DNA of 64,000 bases from Malassezia japonica (lineage: Eukaryota > Basidiomycota > Malasseziomycetes > Malasseziales > Malasseziaceae): assembly GCF_029542785.1 (NCBI RefSeq), contig NC_083378.1:310001-374000 (forward strand). Direction: 5' to 3'. The notes beneath the pieces were generated by a model. The model did no database searches. It was not told where the DNA came from and saw only the letters and a list, made by a program, of their open reading frames with translations. This document shows, piece after piece, positions 50,367-60,387 of the stretch. The position numbers and the translations under genes are program-made. The stretch's first letter is position 1, and every line of letters begins with the position of its first letter.

Positions 50367-52247
50367 CTATGGATCGGGGTCGTAGCGCATGCGCCGCCGC
50401 ACCGCGCGGGGGTCCTGCGGCGCATCGGGGGGGGGCTCGAGGGCGGACGGGGCGTCTTTGCGCTTGCGCTCCTCGCTGGTATCGTCCAGGTCGCGGTAGT
50501 CGGTCCTGACGCGGGTGTCGTGGCGCTTCTCGTGCTCGCGGCGCGCAAACTTGTCCCATGCGCCCCGCGCCGCGTCGCCGCTCGCGTCGACGCGCTGCAG
50601 CTCCTGCCACTCGGGCAACGTCTCGAGGCGCGGCCGGACCACCTCATAGCTCGCGTCAATGTCGAGGGGGGGCACGACCTTTTTCATAGCGTAGCGCAGA
50701 TCGTCCACGTGGTGGCGCAGACGGCGCTCGGTGCGCCGCCGCGCGTCGCGGGCGTCGCGCTGGGACTGGTAGAGCAGCTCGTCAAAGAGCTCGCGCACCT
50801 CGTGCTCGGGGAGCGACTGGATGGCCGGCGGCGCGTCGTCCGCGTGCAGCGCCGCGAGGAACGCGGGCCAGTGCGCCTCGTCGATGGTGATCGGATGGCG
50901 CTGCAGATGCTCCTGGACGCTCTTCATGTGCTTAGCAAAGCCACGCTCGAGCTCGTCGAGCGCGTCATAAAAGAGCTGCTGCGGCGTGGAGCCGGGGATG
51001 GGAAGAAGCGCCTGCAGCCGCGCATCGTCGCGGATCTTGGGCACGAATGCCGCCCAGGTGCTGCGTGCGGTCATGGCGCCTTGGGCGATCTGCTCCTGGA
51101 GCAGCTCGCGGAAACCGTCGCGGGCGAGGCGGCCGGCACGGGCGCGCTTGCGCTTTTCTTCGTCGAGGACCGACTGCGCCTGCGCCTCGATCTCTTTCAT
51201 GTGCTCTTGAAAGACGGAGAGCATCTCTTGCGTGGACATGGCCTGCAGCTGCTTGTCCTCTTTGTACTCGTTCGACTCGACGATCGTGCGGTGCGCGTCG
51301 CGCCAGCGCGTCGTCGCCTCCATATCGATGGTCTTGAGGAACGCTGCAAGCGATGCATGGCTGCGCTCGCGCGCGCTCTGCTCGGCAGCATCGTGCCTGT
51401 CACGCGCGTCTTTGCGGATGGATTCATAGAGGTGCATCGCGAGCTCCTCGTCGCCCTCGAGGTCCTCCCAGAAGGAGTAGGCCGAGAGCTTTTTCTTGAA
51501 CGTCGCGAACGACGCGTACGGCTTCAGGCCGCCGTTTTGCGCGAGCGTCTTGACCATCGCAGGCCGGATCGACGCTTCTTTTTCCGTGCGCTCTTCGGCG
51601 CGCATCTGGCGCAGGCGGTCGACGTACTTGGTAAAGACGGCCTTGCGCTCGGCCAGCGTCTTGAACGCTTTGTACATGGGCTCGGTGACGATTTCGCGAA
51701 TCGCCTGCTCCCACGTCCACGTCTCGTCGACGCCCTTGTCGCGCAGCATCTTCATAAACGCCAGCTCCGCCTCGCTTGCGTTGGAAAAGACGGGCAAAAA
51801 GCCGCCGGATGCCATCGGGCGCGGCGTCGCACGCACACCGACGGCCATCGGCGACGCACTGCCCGTGTTCGGCGTGCTCACGTACGGCGTCGCGGCATTG
51901 CTCACCACCGCCGGGCTCCCGGGCGAGTTGCTCGGCGCTGCGTGCGGGCTCGCGGGCGCCTTGAGAGGCACCAGTGCCGAAGGCTCGTCGGGGATGGTAT
52001 CAAGCAGCACCTTGAGGTCGAGCGGAATGGTCCACGTCGACTGCTTCGTGTCTTTGTTCACGTAGTAGCTGCGGTCGCCCGACTTGTACTCGCGCCACGG
52101 CGTCTGGTCCATCGCACGCTCGCGCGCGGACTTGAGCTCGTCCGGCTTAAACCACACACTCTTCTTCTCCCCAGTATGGTACCAGTACGGCCGCCCTTGT
52201 GGCGTCTTGTACTCGACCCATTGCGTCGTCGCCCGGCTGCCTTCCAT
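50367..52247 (-). CDS. PRP40: U1 snRNP-associated splicing factor Prp40
   Basis: Prp40 bridges the 5' splice site and the branch-point protein in the early spliceosome. The 626-residue product has two WW domains (about residues 8-37, WVEYKTPQGRPYWYHTGEKK; and 49-80, WREYKSGDRSYYVNKDTKQS), a Pro/Ser/Ala linker and a series of FF domains from about residue 170 (FMKMLRDKGVDETWTWEQAI, YASFATFKKKLSAYSFWEDL). It ends in a charged region. There is no intron. It is transcribed divergently from U2AF65 over 64 bp, pairing two early intron-recognition factors. Confidence 0.93.
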   Translation of the reverse strand: MEGSRATTQWVEYKTPQGRPYWYHTGEKKSVWFKPDELKSARERAMDQTPWREYKSGDRSYYVNKDTKQSTWTIPLDLKVLLDTIPDEPSALVPLKAPASPHAAPSNSPGSPAVVSNAATPYVSTPNTGSASPMAVGVRATPRPMASGGFLPVFSNASEAELAFMKMLRDKGVDETWTWEQAIREIVTEPMYKAFKTLAERKAVFTKYVDRLRQMRAEERTEKEASIRPAMVKTLAQNGGLKPYASFATFKKKLSAYSFWEDLEGDEELAMHLYESIRKDARDRHDAAEQSARERSHASLAAFLKTIDMEATTRWRDAHRTIVESNEYKEDKQLQAMSTQEMLSVFQEHMKEIEAQAQSVLDEEKRKRARAGRLARDGFRELLQEQIAQGAMTARSTWAAFVPKIRDDARLQALLPIPGSTPQQLFYDALDELERGFAKHMKSVQEHLQRHPITIDEAHWPAFLAALHADDAPPAIQSLPEHEVRELFDELLYQSQRDARDARRRTERRLRHHVDDLRYAMKKVVPPLDIDASYEVVRPRLETLPEWQELQRVDASGDAARGAWDKFARREHEKRHDTRVRTDYRDLDDTSEERKRKDAPSALEPPPDAPQDPRAVRRRMRYDPDP

Positions 52248-52311
52248 CGACCCCGCCGCTGTCGTGGTAAAAGCCACGTGTTGCCACGTGCCAGAACGCT
52301 TTGCGACAATC
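52248..52311. promoter_or_regulatory. Divergent promoter PRP40 / U2AF65
   Basis: This 64-bp spacer has two CACGTG palindromes ten base pairs apart (52275-52280 and 52285-52290), so the sites lie on the same face of the helix. Confidence 0.55.
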
Positions 52312-53775
52312 ATGAGCGGCTTCCAGGATTCCGACATGTACCGCTCGCGTAAGCGGTACTCGCACGAGGGCGACTTTGAGAGCGAAAAACGGTACCGCCG
52401 CGACTTTGATGGACCGCACGACCGTGACGACCGCTTCCGCGGCCGCCGCGACGACCCGCCGCGCCGCCGCGACGAGTTCCGCGGCGGAGGCGGGCGGCGC
52501 TTTGGGCCGCGCATGTCGCCCCCGCCGCCGGGAACGAAGCGCCTGACGGAGCGCGTGCGTGCGCGTACGCTGTGGGACATTATCCCCAAGGGCTTTGAAG
52601 AGACGGATCCCATCTCGGCCAAGGCGACCGGCTTCTTTGGCGCGCCTGTCAACTCGAGTGTCGCCGCGATCACCGCTGAAGGGCTCGACGAGACGGTGCC
52701 GCCGAGCGTGCTGCAGTCGCGCATGGACCCGCTCCTTGCCGCAGCGCTGTACAATGCCAAAAAGCACCAAAAGCTGCGCCGCCTCGACGTGTCGGGCATC
52801 ACCACCGACATGTCCGACGCGACGCTGCGCGACTTTTTCAACCAGACCATGACGGAAAAGAAGATTGTCGCGAGTCTCGGCACGGAGCCGTGCCTGCGGG
52901 CAGAGGTGTACCCCGAGCGCAACTATGCGATGGTCGAGTTCCGGCACCCGGACGACGCGACAAACGCCATGTTCCTCGAAGGCACCGAGTTCCAGCGCAG
53001 CGCGCTGCACCTCGAGCGTCCGGACGACTACAGCGGCACGGACACGTCCTATGCGACGATCCGTTCGCTGCACACGACCGTGCCCGACGGCCCCAACAAG
53101 CTGTACGTCGGCAGCATTCCCACGTTCCTCAATGCCGACCAGGTCACGGAGCTGCTCAAGGCCTTTGGCGAGCTGCGCCACTTTGATCTGCTGCTCGACC
53201 GTGCGGGCAACTCGCGCGGAATCGCCTTTTGCGAGTTCTTTGACGAGACGATGACGCACATTGCCTGCGAGGGTCTCAATGGCCTGCTGGTCGGCGAGCA
53301 ACGCCTGGTCGTGAAGCGCGCCATGCCCGAGCAGGACGAGGAGGAGGACGTGCAAGAGACGTCCGAGACGCCGACCAAGGCCATGACGATGCTCAACATG
53401 GTCGCGCCCGAAGAGCTCGAAGACGACCAAGAGTACCAAGACATTCTGGAGGACGTACGCGAGGAGTGCGTCAAGTACGGCACGATTACCGACGTCCGCA
53501 TTCCCCGGCCGTACTCGACGATGCAGAGCGAGGCGTCGCGCTCGTGGAAGGAGCGCCTCGACGCCAACCCCGGCGCGGGCGCCGCCAAGGAGCGCCGGGG
53601 CGTCGGCCGTGTCTATGTGCAGTACGCGACCGAGGCGCAGTGCACCGCGGCGCTGCAGGCCATTGCAGGCCGCCAGTTTGGCGGGCGCATGGTCATTTGT
53701 GCCTACATTCGGGACGAGGCGTGGCCGGACGAAGAGGACGGCGCGAACCCCAACGACCAGCAGCTGGATAAGTAG
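52312..53775 (+). CDS. Splicing factor U2AF large subunit (U2AF65)
   Basis: U2AF65 classically binds the polypyrimidine tract and hands the branch site to the U2 snRNP. The 487-residue protein has an Arg-rich RS-like N-terminus (residues 10-70), a UHM-ligand motif around the tryptophan in RARTLWDIIPKGFE, RRM1 (LDVSGITTDMSDATLRDFFN), RRM2 (KLYVGSIPTFLNADQVTELL) and a C-terminal UHM-type RRM3 with the expected RQF-containing segment (IAGRQFGGRMVICAYI). All parts are thus present, although the introns in this window have no polypyrimidine tract. It converges on CLA4 across 23 bp. Confidence 0.93.
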   Translation: MSGFQDSDMYRSRKRYSHEGDFESEKRYRRDFDGPHDRDDRFRGRRDDPPRRRDEFRGGGGRRFGPRMSPPPPGTKRLTERVRARTLWDIIPKGFEETDPISAKATGFFGAPVNSSVAAITAEGLDETVPPSVLQSRMDPLLAAALYNAKKHQKLRRLDVSGITTDMSDATLRDFFNQTMTEKKIVASLGTEPCLRAEVYPERNYAMVEFRHPDDATNAMFLEGTEFQRSALHLERPDDYSGTDTSYATIRSLHTTVPDGPNKLYVGSIPTFLNADQVTELLKAFGELRHFDLLLDRAGNSRGIAFCEFFDETMTHIACEGLNGLLVGEQRLVVKRAMPEQDEEEDVQETSETPTKAMTMLNMVAPEELEDDQEYQDILEDVREECVKYGTITDVRIPRPYSTMQSEASRSWKERLDANPGAGAAKERRGVGRVYVQYATEAQCTAALQAIAGRQFGGRMVICAYIRDEAWPDEEDGANPNDQQLDK

Positions 53776-53798
53776 GCCATGTACAATGCTACCTTTCT

Positions 53799-56177
53799 CT
53801 ATCGCTCCTTGTTCCGGAAGTGGAGTAGCCGCGGCAGCTCCGAGATCGGGCACGCCTTGCGCAGGAACTCGTGCTGCAAGAGCTCGTCCGCCGTGGCACG
53901 GCTCTTGACGTCGGCGCACAGGCACACTGCGAGGAAGCCCTTGAGCTCGCGCGAGAGCTTTTCGGGCTTTTTGAGTGTGGGTGTGCCGTTCGTGGCGATC
54001 ATGTAGAGCGCCTTGAGTGGTTCTTCGTCCAGGTACGGCGGCTCGTTCTCGATCATCTCGATCGCCATAATACCCAGGGACCAAATGTCGACCTTGGCCC
54101 CGTACTCTTTCTGCTTCACCACCTCGGGCGCCATCCAGTAGGGCGTGCCGACCATGGTCGCACGCTTGCTCTTTTGGTCCGTCAGCTTCGCACAGAAGCC
54201 AAAGTCGGTGATCTTCACCTGGCCCAAGTTGTTCAGCAGAATATTGTCGCTCTTGATGTCGCGGTGGATAATGTTTTGGTTGTGCAAATGCTCCAGCCCT
54301 TTGCATGTCTCGAGCGAGATCGCAGCAATCTGCTCCTCCTCCAGTGTATTGTTGTCGATCACATCGGTTAGCGCACCGCCCTCCATAAACTCCATCACCA
54401 CCCACAGGTCCGAGTCGCGGACCAGGAAGGAGTTGAGGAAGTTGACAATGTTGGGGTGCTGCGACTCTTTCATCACAAGGATCTCGTTGATAATCAGCTC
54501 TTTTCGCGGCTGGTGCGCAAGGTCCATGGCCTTGATCGCGACACGCTGGCCTGTCGCAAGCGCTTTCGCGACGTACACACTGCCAGACGCGCCTTGCCCA
54601 ATCTTTTTGACCTTGCTGTAGAGCAGATTGGGGTCCTCGCGGCTCACGACGCTGCGCAGCATATCCATAATCTGGCCCTCGGTGAGCGTGCTGATGCGCT
54701 TGTCCACAATGCGCGCCGACGTCGGCGCAGGCTCCCTGCCGGGCACCTGGCTGGGGCGCGTCGACTGCTGCCGCAGCGGCACATCTGCCGCCGGGCGCTG
54801 GTACGCATCCGCGGCTGATTGCGGCTGAGTGGGGCGCGGCGCGGCGGGCATCGACGGCATCACGGGCGACGCCATCTGCGGCGAGGCGTAGCTCTGCTGC
54901 TGTTGCTGTTGCTGCTGCTGCTGGTGGTGGTGCTGCTGCTGCTGGTGATGGTGCTGCTGCGCCATCGCGGCCTCGATACGCTGGCGCTCGGCGGCGGCGG
55001 CGACGCGCTGCTGCTGCTCGCGCTGCTGCTGCTGCTGCTGCTGGATCCGCTGGCGCTCACGCTGCTCTTCGCGCTCCTGGAGCTGGCGCTGGAGATGCTC
55101 GTCCGAGAGGCGCATCGACTGCGCCATAAAGGACAGGTTGCTGGTATCGCTCTCTGTCTGGTGGCTCGTGTCTGGCGTGTGCGGCGGGAGCATCGCGGCG
55201 GTGCCATCATCCATGCCGGGCAGCGCAGGAAGCGGTGTCTGCTTCGCGAGACTCGGCGACGGCGCAGGTGGTGCGACACGGCTCGGCACCGGTGCGGGTG
55301 GCGGCGCACGGCGGGGGTCGTACGCGTCGAACGGCATCGGCGCGGGCTTGAGCTGCGCATGCATCGTGGGGTGCGCAGCGTACGGCGTGTCGACGCTGTT
55401 CATTGCCGTGCGCCCCGACGATCCGGGGTGGATGTTCATCGTGGGTGACCCCAGGCCGAAGTCGTCGCGCTGCCCCTTCTGGATGTCGGTGTAGAACTCG
55501 AGCACGTCGAGCACTGCCTGAGGGTTCTTGGCGTAGTCTTCCTTGGTAATGGCCGACTTGGTCAGCAGCTTGGTCCACTGCTCTGGCAGGCCGGTAAACG
55601 AGCCGCTGACCGGGTCGAAGCCGACGTGCACCTGGTGCACAAAGTCGGTCGGCGACGAGGCGCCGAGCGGCGTGCGGTGGTAGATGTCGTCCATCCACGC
55701 ATAGAGCTCGTCGTCGCTCTTGAGCTGCAAAAAGTACGTCTTGTCCTTGGTCTCGATCTCGATGCAGTACGGCTTCAAGTCGGTGCGGCTCACGTTGGTC
55801 ACGTCGCGCAGTATAATGATCGTCGACGCCTGATATGTCGACTCGTTCTTGTGAAAGAGGAGTGTCGTGTCGCGGAGCACCAGCCATTTCTTGCTCCAGA
55901 TCCAGCTCCGCAGGCCGTCTTCCTTGACGCTCACGTACCCCTTGCGCAGAATGCTCGTCGCATTCGGGCTTGCGCCGCTCATTGCAGGGCTGGGGTGCAA
56001 GGTGCCCGCTGCCCCGCTGCCGAGCCGGGGGCTGTACGGGGCACTGCTCATCGCCGGCGAGCCAGGCAGGTCAGCGTACGCATCGCCGTTGCCGCGCCCA
56101 AATGACGGGGGCGCAGGCGCAGGACGCGATGGCGCTAATGTATACGGGTCCGACGCATCTTGGGGGCGGTAGGACAT
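53799..56177 (-). CDS. CLA4: p21-activated kinase Cla4 type (PH-CRIB-kinase)
   Basis: Cla4 is a Cdc42 effector controlling polarity, septins and budding or hyphal growth. The 792-residue protein has a PH domain at about residues 77-175 ([19 protein letters not shown]), a CRIB motif ([18 protein letters not shown]), a Pro-rich and Gln/His-rich linker and a C-terminal kinase domain at about 512-770 ([47 protein letters not shown]). The PH domain before the CRIB motif identifies Cla4 rather than Ste20. There is no intron. It lies divergently 127 bp from ARPC5. Confidence 0.94.
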   Translation of the reverse strand: MSYRPQDASDPYTLAPSRPAPAPPSFGRGNGDAYADLPGSPAMSSAPYSPRLGSGAAGTLHPSPAMSGASPNATSILRKGYVSVKEDGLRSWIWSKKWLVLRDTTLLFHKNESTYQASTIIILRDVTNVSRTDLKPYCIEIETKDKTYFLQLKSDDELYAWMDDIYHRTPLGASSPTDFVHQVHVGFDPVSGSFTGLPEQWTKLLTKSAITKEDYAKNPQAVLDVLEFYTDIQKGQRDDFGLGSPTMNIHPGSSGRTAMNSVDTPYAAHPTMHAQLKPAPMPFDAYDPRRAPPPAPVPSRVAPPAPSPSLAKQTPLPALPGMDDGTAAMLPPHTPDTSHQTESDTSNLSFMAQSMRLSDEHLQRQLQEREEQRERQRIQQQQQQQREQQQRVAAAAERQRIEAAMAQQHHHQQQQHHHQQQQQQQQQQSYASPQMASPVMPSMPAAPRPTQPQSAADAYQRPAADVPLRQQSTRPSQVPGREPAPTSARIVDKRISTLTEGQIMDMLRSVVSREDPNLLYSKVKKIGQGASGSVYVAKALATGQRVAIKAMDLAHQPRKELIINEILVMKESQHPNIVNFLNSFLVRDSDLWVVMEFMEGGALTDVIDNNTLEEEQIAAISLETCKGLEHLHNQNIIHRDIKSDNILLNNLGQVKITDFGFCAKLTDQKSKRATMVGTPYWMAPEVVKQKEYGAKVDIWSLGIMAIEMIENEPPYLDEEPLKALYMIATNGTPTLKKPEKLSRELKGFLAVCLCADVKSRATADELLQHEFLRKACPISELPRLLHFRNKER
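54893..54960 (-). repeat. CTG/CAG triplet tract coding Gln/His
   Basis: An imperfect CAG-type repeat, written as CTG/TTG/GTG on the + strand, encodes a Gln/His-rich stretch in the CLA4 linker. Two shorter Gln tracts follow at about 55010-55050. These tracts are likely variable between strains. Confidence 0.8.
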
Positions 56178-56304
56178 TACAGATTGTCGATGTTCCTCCC
56201 GCGTCACGTCCGTGTCAGCGTCGTCTCCGCGTCGGCGCAGGCGCGGCGGGCCACCACGTGGTCCGGGACCCCACGTGACCGACCGTGCGCCGCTGCCTTC
56301 CACC
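56178..56304. promoter_or_regulatory. Divergent promoter CLA4 / ARPC5
   Basis: This 127-bp region between two actin-polarity genes has CACGTG at 56255-56260 and 56272-56277. Confidence 0.5.
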
Positions 56305-56814
56305 ATGAGCGACTTCCGGGCGCTGGACGTGGACCAGTACGACGAAGAGGCGCTGCGCGCCACGGACCTTGTTGTGGACGACCAGAGGTCCGCACAGGAG
56401 CTTCTGAGCATCGCACAAGGAAAGCAGAACGGCGTGCGCTCGCGCCTGGCGAGGTAGGTCGTCGCATCATACTCACCCAGCAACGATATCGGAGGTGCTC
56501 TCGGCGAGGTGCTGCGCGACGCGCCGAGCGGTACGCATGCGGACGAGGCGAAGCGTGTGACATTTGCGCTGCTTCTCGAGATCCTGAATGCTACGCGCTC
56601 GTCCGACATTCCCGCGGCGGTCAAGGGCCTCGATCTGCAGGAAAAGGACACGCTGATGAAATACCTCTACAAGGGCCTTGCGCTCGGCGGCACGCGCGCG
56701 GGTGCGGCAGAGGGCATCAACTGCGCCGTGCTCCTCGGCTGGCACGAAAAGCTGACGCAAGTCGCGGGCACGGGCTGCATCATGCGCGTCATGACCGATC
56801 GCCGGTCGCTGTAG
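56305..56814 (+). CDS. ARC15: Arp2/3 complex subunit 5 (ARPC5, p16)
   Basis: ARPC5 is the smallest subunit of the actin-nucleating Arp2/3 complex. A 27-nt intron (56454-56480, GTAGGT donor with an immediate in-frame stop) is removed, giving 160 residues. Family matches are [15 protein letters not shown] at the N-terminus, then [52 protein letters not shown] and [11 protein letters not shown] at the end. Human ARPC5 has 151 residues. The gene converges on the TPS3-like gene across 26 bp. Confidence 0.94.
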
Positions 56815-56840
56815 TAGGCATCACGTTGTACATCGCTATC

Positions 56841-59800
56841 TTATACATCGAGCATCGCGGGGCCGCCCCACTTGAGGTCGCGCATACGTAAATCGACAAT
56901 CTCCTCGAGCGCCGCGAGCACGTCGGCGCCAGGCGCGAGGTGGTACGACGCGTCAGAGTTCGGCTTGCCGGACGACTCGGTCGTCGTGCACGTCCGCGGC
57001 GCAAACGTCAGGTCGAGCTGGTTGAGGTACGAAATCAGGTGCTCGTCCTTGCCGATCTGCAGCACAAACGAAAACATGTCTTTGCCGGCGTCCTGCGTGG
57101 GCCGGGGGGGGAGCGCGCCCATCGCGTCGAGCGAGAGAATGTACTGCACTGCCGAGGTGCGGCTCACGTTTTTCGGCATGATGTTGAAGCGCGTCGAGCT
57201 GTGCAGAATCCGGATCGAGAAGCGCTCGCCGAGCGAATCGTAGATCAGACTCTGGACCTCGGCCGCCTGGCGGTGCGCCCACTGGCGATCGGCGCCGGTC
57301 TCGGCCTCGGTGCGCTCGTTAAAGTGCCACGAGACCGACGCCTGGCGCTCCTCGATCCAGGAGCCGGGCGTGCGCTCGGTAAAGTACGCAAGGATCTCGA
57401 GCACGGGCTTCCGCCACTCGAGGTTGAAGCCGTCCACGAGCGAGATCCACGTCGGCGACGCACAGTGCCGCACAAAGCACCCATTCTCCGCCACGAGGCC
57501 CACCTCGGGGACCTGCGCGGCGATGCGGTCGAGCGCCACGGTGCCTTTGCCGCTCAGCAAGTACACATAGTTTCGGCGGTCGCTCGTCAGGCGCTTGAGC
57601 AGGCACACGAGCGCGGGCTGGGGGCGGAAGCCGTGCATGTGCACCTCGACCGGGTCCTCGAGCACCAGCGTCTGCTCCAGGTCCACGAGAATCATGCGCG
57701 AGCGCGACGCACGCCACTCGGACACGAGCTGCGCAATCTCCAGGCGGGGGATAAAGACATTTTCGATGCTCGGCTGCTGCTGGTGCGCACGCTCGAGCTG
57801 GCTCAGCACCGACGTGATCCAGTGCTGCGCCGTCTGCGTGACGACGGTGCGGTGCAGATCGTACCAGCGCTGCTCGCGCTCCTCTTCTTGCATCGTGAGC
57901 GCCTGGTAGATCGCGCCGGCGACTTGGCGGGTATTCCAGGGGTTGATCCCGATGCACGCACGCAGCGCAGAATAGGTTCCGGTAAACTCGGAGAGGATCA
58001 AGGGGCGCTTGCGCGACTCTTGCGCGATGACGTACTCGTGCGACGTGAGGTTCATGCCTTCGCGCAGACTCGTCGCAAGGAAGACATCGGCCATGGTCAG
58101 CAGCGCGAGGTACTGCGAAAAGGTCAACTCTTGCACATGCAAAAAGACCACCGGCTGGTACATCAGCGAGCTGTGCTTGCGGTTGATGCGCGCGACAATG
58201 TCCGTCGCCTCGCCCACTTCCTTGTTTTCTTGCACGGTCGCAAGCGCGACCTGCACGAGGACCACGCGGCCGACCCACTCGGGGTGCTCGTCGAGAAACA
58301 CCTCAAAGGCAAGGAGCTTCTCGCGCACGCCCTTGATCCAGTCGAGCTTGTCGCGACCGACAATGACGTGCTTGCCGGCGAATCGCTCCTCGAGGCGCTC
58401 GACCCACTCCATCACCTCGGGGTTCTCGCGCTTGCGGTTCAGCGTACGCACATCGATTCCGATCGGGAACGGAGCGACGGTGACAAACGCACGGCGCAGT
58501 TGGATGCCGCGCGGCGTCGCTTCCAGCTGCAGGATGCGGCTGACCGTCTGCCGAAAGTGCCGGCAGAAGTTGTGCGTCTGGAACCCGACGAGGTCCGCGC
58601 CAAGCATGCCACGCAGCAGCACCTCGCGCATGCTCAGGCACCGGAAGATTTCGCTCGAAGGAAAGGCAATGTGGACAAAGAGGCCGATCGTCGCATGGGG
58701 AAGCCGCTCGCGCACCATGTGTGGCACCAGCAGCAGATGGTAATCCTGCACCCATACCACGTCGCCTTCCTCGTACACCTCGACGATGCGCTCGGCAAAG
58801 CGCCGGTTCACCTCGACATACGCGCGGAACGCGCGGTGCTCCGACTGCAGACCCTGTGCACTGGGCAGCGTGTAATGAAAGGTGGGCCAGAGGATCTGCT
58901 TGCAATAGTGGTGGTAGCTGCTCACGTAGTCTTCGTCCTTGAGCCACACCGGCACGCAGTCGTGCTCGACACGCGCGCGGTGGTCGATTTTGGTACGCAA
59001 TGACTCGGGGATCCAGTTCATCTCGATGCCGAGCGTGCCAACGTACAGCTTGCCGTTCGGCAGGCGCTCGTCCCCGACGCTGTTCACCGCATTGATCAGC
59101 CCGTAGTTTGCGCCGGGATTCGGCACAAAGTCAAAGGGAACGGCGCTCTCCTCGCTTTCTTGCGGCCCGCGGTACGCATGCGACGAGCTGCGCGAGCGCA
59201 TCGACGGCGCACGCTGCGTTGAGCGCCGCAACAGCGAGCCGCGGCGGTGGATCGTGCCCGAGGCGGTCGTCTCGCCCGGCTCGTTGCGCGGGCGCTTCAC
59301 GTTGACCGTGTCCGGCACAATGTCGGGCGTGGGCTTGTTGCTCACCGTCACGCGGCCGCTCGGCAGGACCTGCAGCCCGCTCTGCGCCCGCACCGGCACC
59401 GGCGCCTCGCACTTGGGCACGAGCGCCTTGCCGGGCTTGCTCGGCGCCGAGCTCGAACCACGCAGGTGCTCGGGCGGCCGCAGCGTTGCGTCGCCTTCGT
59501 CCTGGGCATTGGTCCACCCCGAAGCAAGCTCCGGGCGCTCCATCAGGAGCGGTGTCGAGTTGGTGCGTGGGCCGTGCGAGCCGGGGGGCATCGGCGTCAC
59601 GACCCCGGCCCCGAACGGGTTCTGCTCCTGTGGTGCGGGCGTCACGGCGGTCGACTGCGAGTTTTGCTTCGCGGCCATGTCGGAAATGATGCTCGCCGGC
59701 GGCGTCGATTTCATGTCGCGCACGCCGTGCGGCGTCGGCGAGCGCTGGGGCGGCCCATGTGGCGAGACCGACGGCTTCGGCCCCAGCGGCGTGAGGAACT

Positions 59801-60356
59801 GCGGCAGGCCCGTGTTGCCGCTGTTGCGCCGGCTGCGCTGTATCCGCGCAGGGTCCGCCGACTGCTGGCTGGCGCGGCGGCCGTGGTCGGACATGGTCCC
59901 GGGACCCGGGCGCGCGTCCAGGGCGCCGCGCGCATCAAACGTTATGTCTTGCGCGTTCGGCGACGGGGGCGTACTCGCAATCGCCGAGCCGGCCGGCTGC
60001 AGGTACGCCGTGCCGGAGCCGGAAGCTTCGGCCATCAGCTCGGCCATGCTGACGCGCTCGCGCTGCGTGAATGAGGAGTGCCGCGAGTTTGATGCACTTC
60101 CGAGGTGCGGCAGGTTGTTGCGCGGCGATGCAGCACGCGTCTCTTGCTGATTCACTGCGATCTGGAGCCGCGTCGAGAGCATGTCGGCCAGATGCTGCGT
60201 ATTCGCGGGCCGGGGCACGGGCGACGACGGCGCGGAAAGAGGCCCGGATGTCTCCTCCGACGAGCCTTTCTCATCTGCCCTAAATTCTACAGTATCTGGG
60301 AGCACAAACGCGGCGATGAGCACGCGGTGCCCACGGGCCTTCTCCCGCGGCGCCAT
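56841..60356 (-). CDS. TPS3: Trehalose synthase complex regulatory subunit (Tps3/Tsl1 type)
   Basis: The 1171-residue product has a long Ser/Pro-rich N-terminus (1-400) starting with the Tps3/Tsl1-like HRVLIAAFVLPDTVEF. A GT20 trehalose-6-phosphate-synthase-like domain follows at about 420-880 (VWVQDYHLLLVPHMV, HIAFPSSEIFRCLSMREVLL, GRDKLDWIKGVREKLLAFE, REGMNLTSHEYVIAQ), then a phosphatase-like domain. The phosphatase motif I, normally DYDGTL, reads VDLEQTLVL: the second aspartate is Glu and the glycine is Gln. I therefore infer a regulatory subunit rather than the Tps2 phosphatase. I chose the ATG at 60356; an in-frame ATG at 60425 overlaps the MPS1 coding end. MPS1 stops 31 bp upstream on the same strand. 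Confidence 0.85.
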   Translation of the reverse strand: MAPREKARGHRVLIAAFVLPDTVEFRADEKGSSEETSGPLSAPSSPVPRPANTQHLADMLSTRLQIAVNQQETRAASPRNNLPHLGSASNSRHSSFTQRERVSMAELMAEASGSGTAYLQPAGSAIASTPPSPNAQDITFDARGALDARPGPGTMSDHGRRASQQSADPARIQRSRRNSGNTGLPQFLTPLGPKPSVSPHGPPQRSPTPHGVRDMKSTPPASIISDMAAKQNSQSTAVTPAPQEQNPFGAGVVTPMPPGSHGPRTNSTPLLMERPELASGWTNAQDEGDATLRPPEHLRGSSSAPSKPGKALVPKCEAPVPVRAQSGLQVLPSGRVTVSNKPTPDIVPDTVNVKRPRNEPGETTASGTIHRRGSLLRRSTQRAPSMRSRSSSHAYRGPQESEESAVPFDFVPNPGANYGLINAVNSVGDERLPNGKLYVGTLGIEMNWIPESLRTKIDHRARVEHDCVPVWLKDEDYVSSYHHYCKQILWPTFHYTLPSAQGLQSEHRAFRAYVEVNRRFAERIVEVYEEGDVVWVQDYHLLLVPHMVRERLPHATIGLFVHIAFPSSEIFRCLSMREVLLRGMLGADLVGFQTHNFCRHFRQTVSRILQLEATPRGIQLRRAFVTVAPFPIGIDVRTLNRKRENPEVMEWVERLEERFAGKHVIVGRDKLDWIKGVREKLLAFEVFLDEHPEWVGRVVLVQVALATVQENKEVGEATDIVARINRKHSSLMYQPVVFLHVQELTFSQYLALLTMADVFLATSLREGMNLTSHEYVIAQESRKRPLILSEFTGTYSALRACIGINPWNTRQVAGAIYQALTMQEEEREQRWYDLHRTVVTQTAQHWITSVLSQLERAHQQQPSIENVFIPRLEIAQLVSEWRASRSRMILVDLEQTLVLEDPVEVHMHGFRPQPALVCLLKRLTSDRRNYVYLLSGKGTVALDRIAAQVPEVGLVAENGCFVRHCASPTWISLVDGFNLEWRKPVLEILAYFTERTPGSWIEERQASVSWHFNERTEAETGADRQWAHRQAAEVQSLIYDSLGERFSIRILHSSTRFNIMPKNVSRTSAVQYILSLDAMGALPPRPTQDAGKDMFSFVLQIGKDEHLISYLNQLDLTFAPRTCTTTESSGKPNSDASYHLAPGADVLAALEEIVDLRMRDLKWGGPAMLDV

Positions 60357-60387
60357 CGTGATCACAGCGGGTGTGGCCGTGCGCAGG

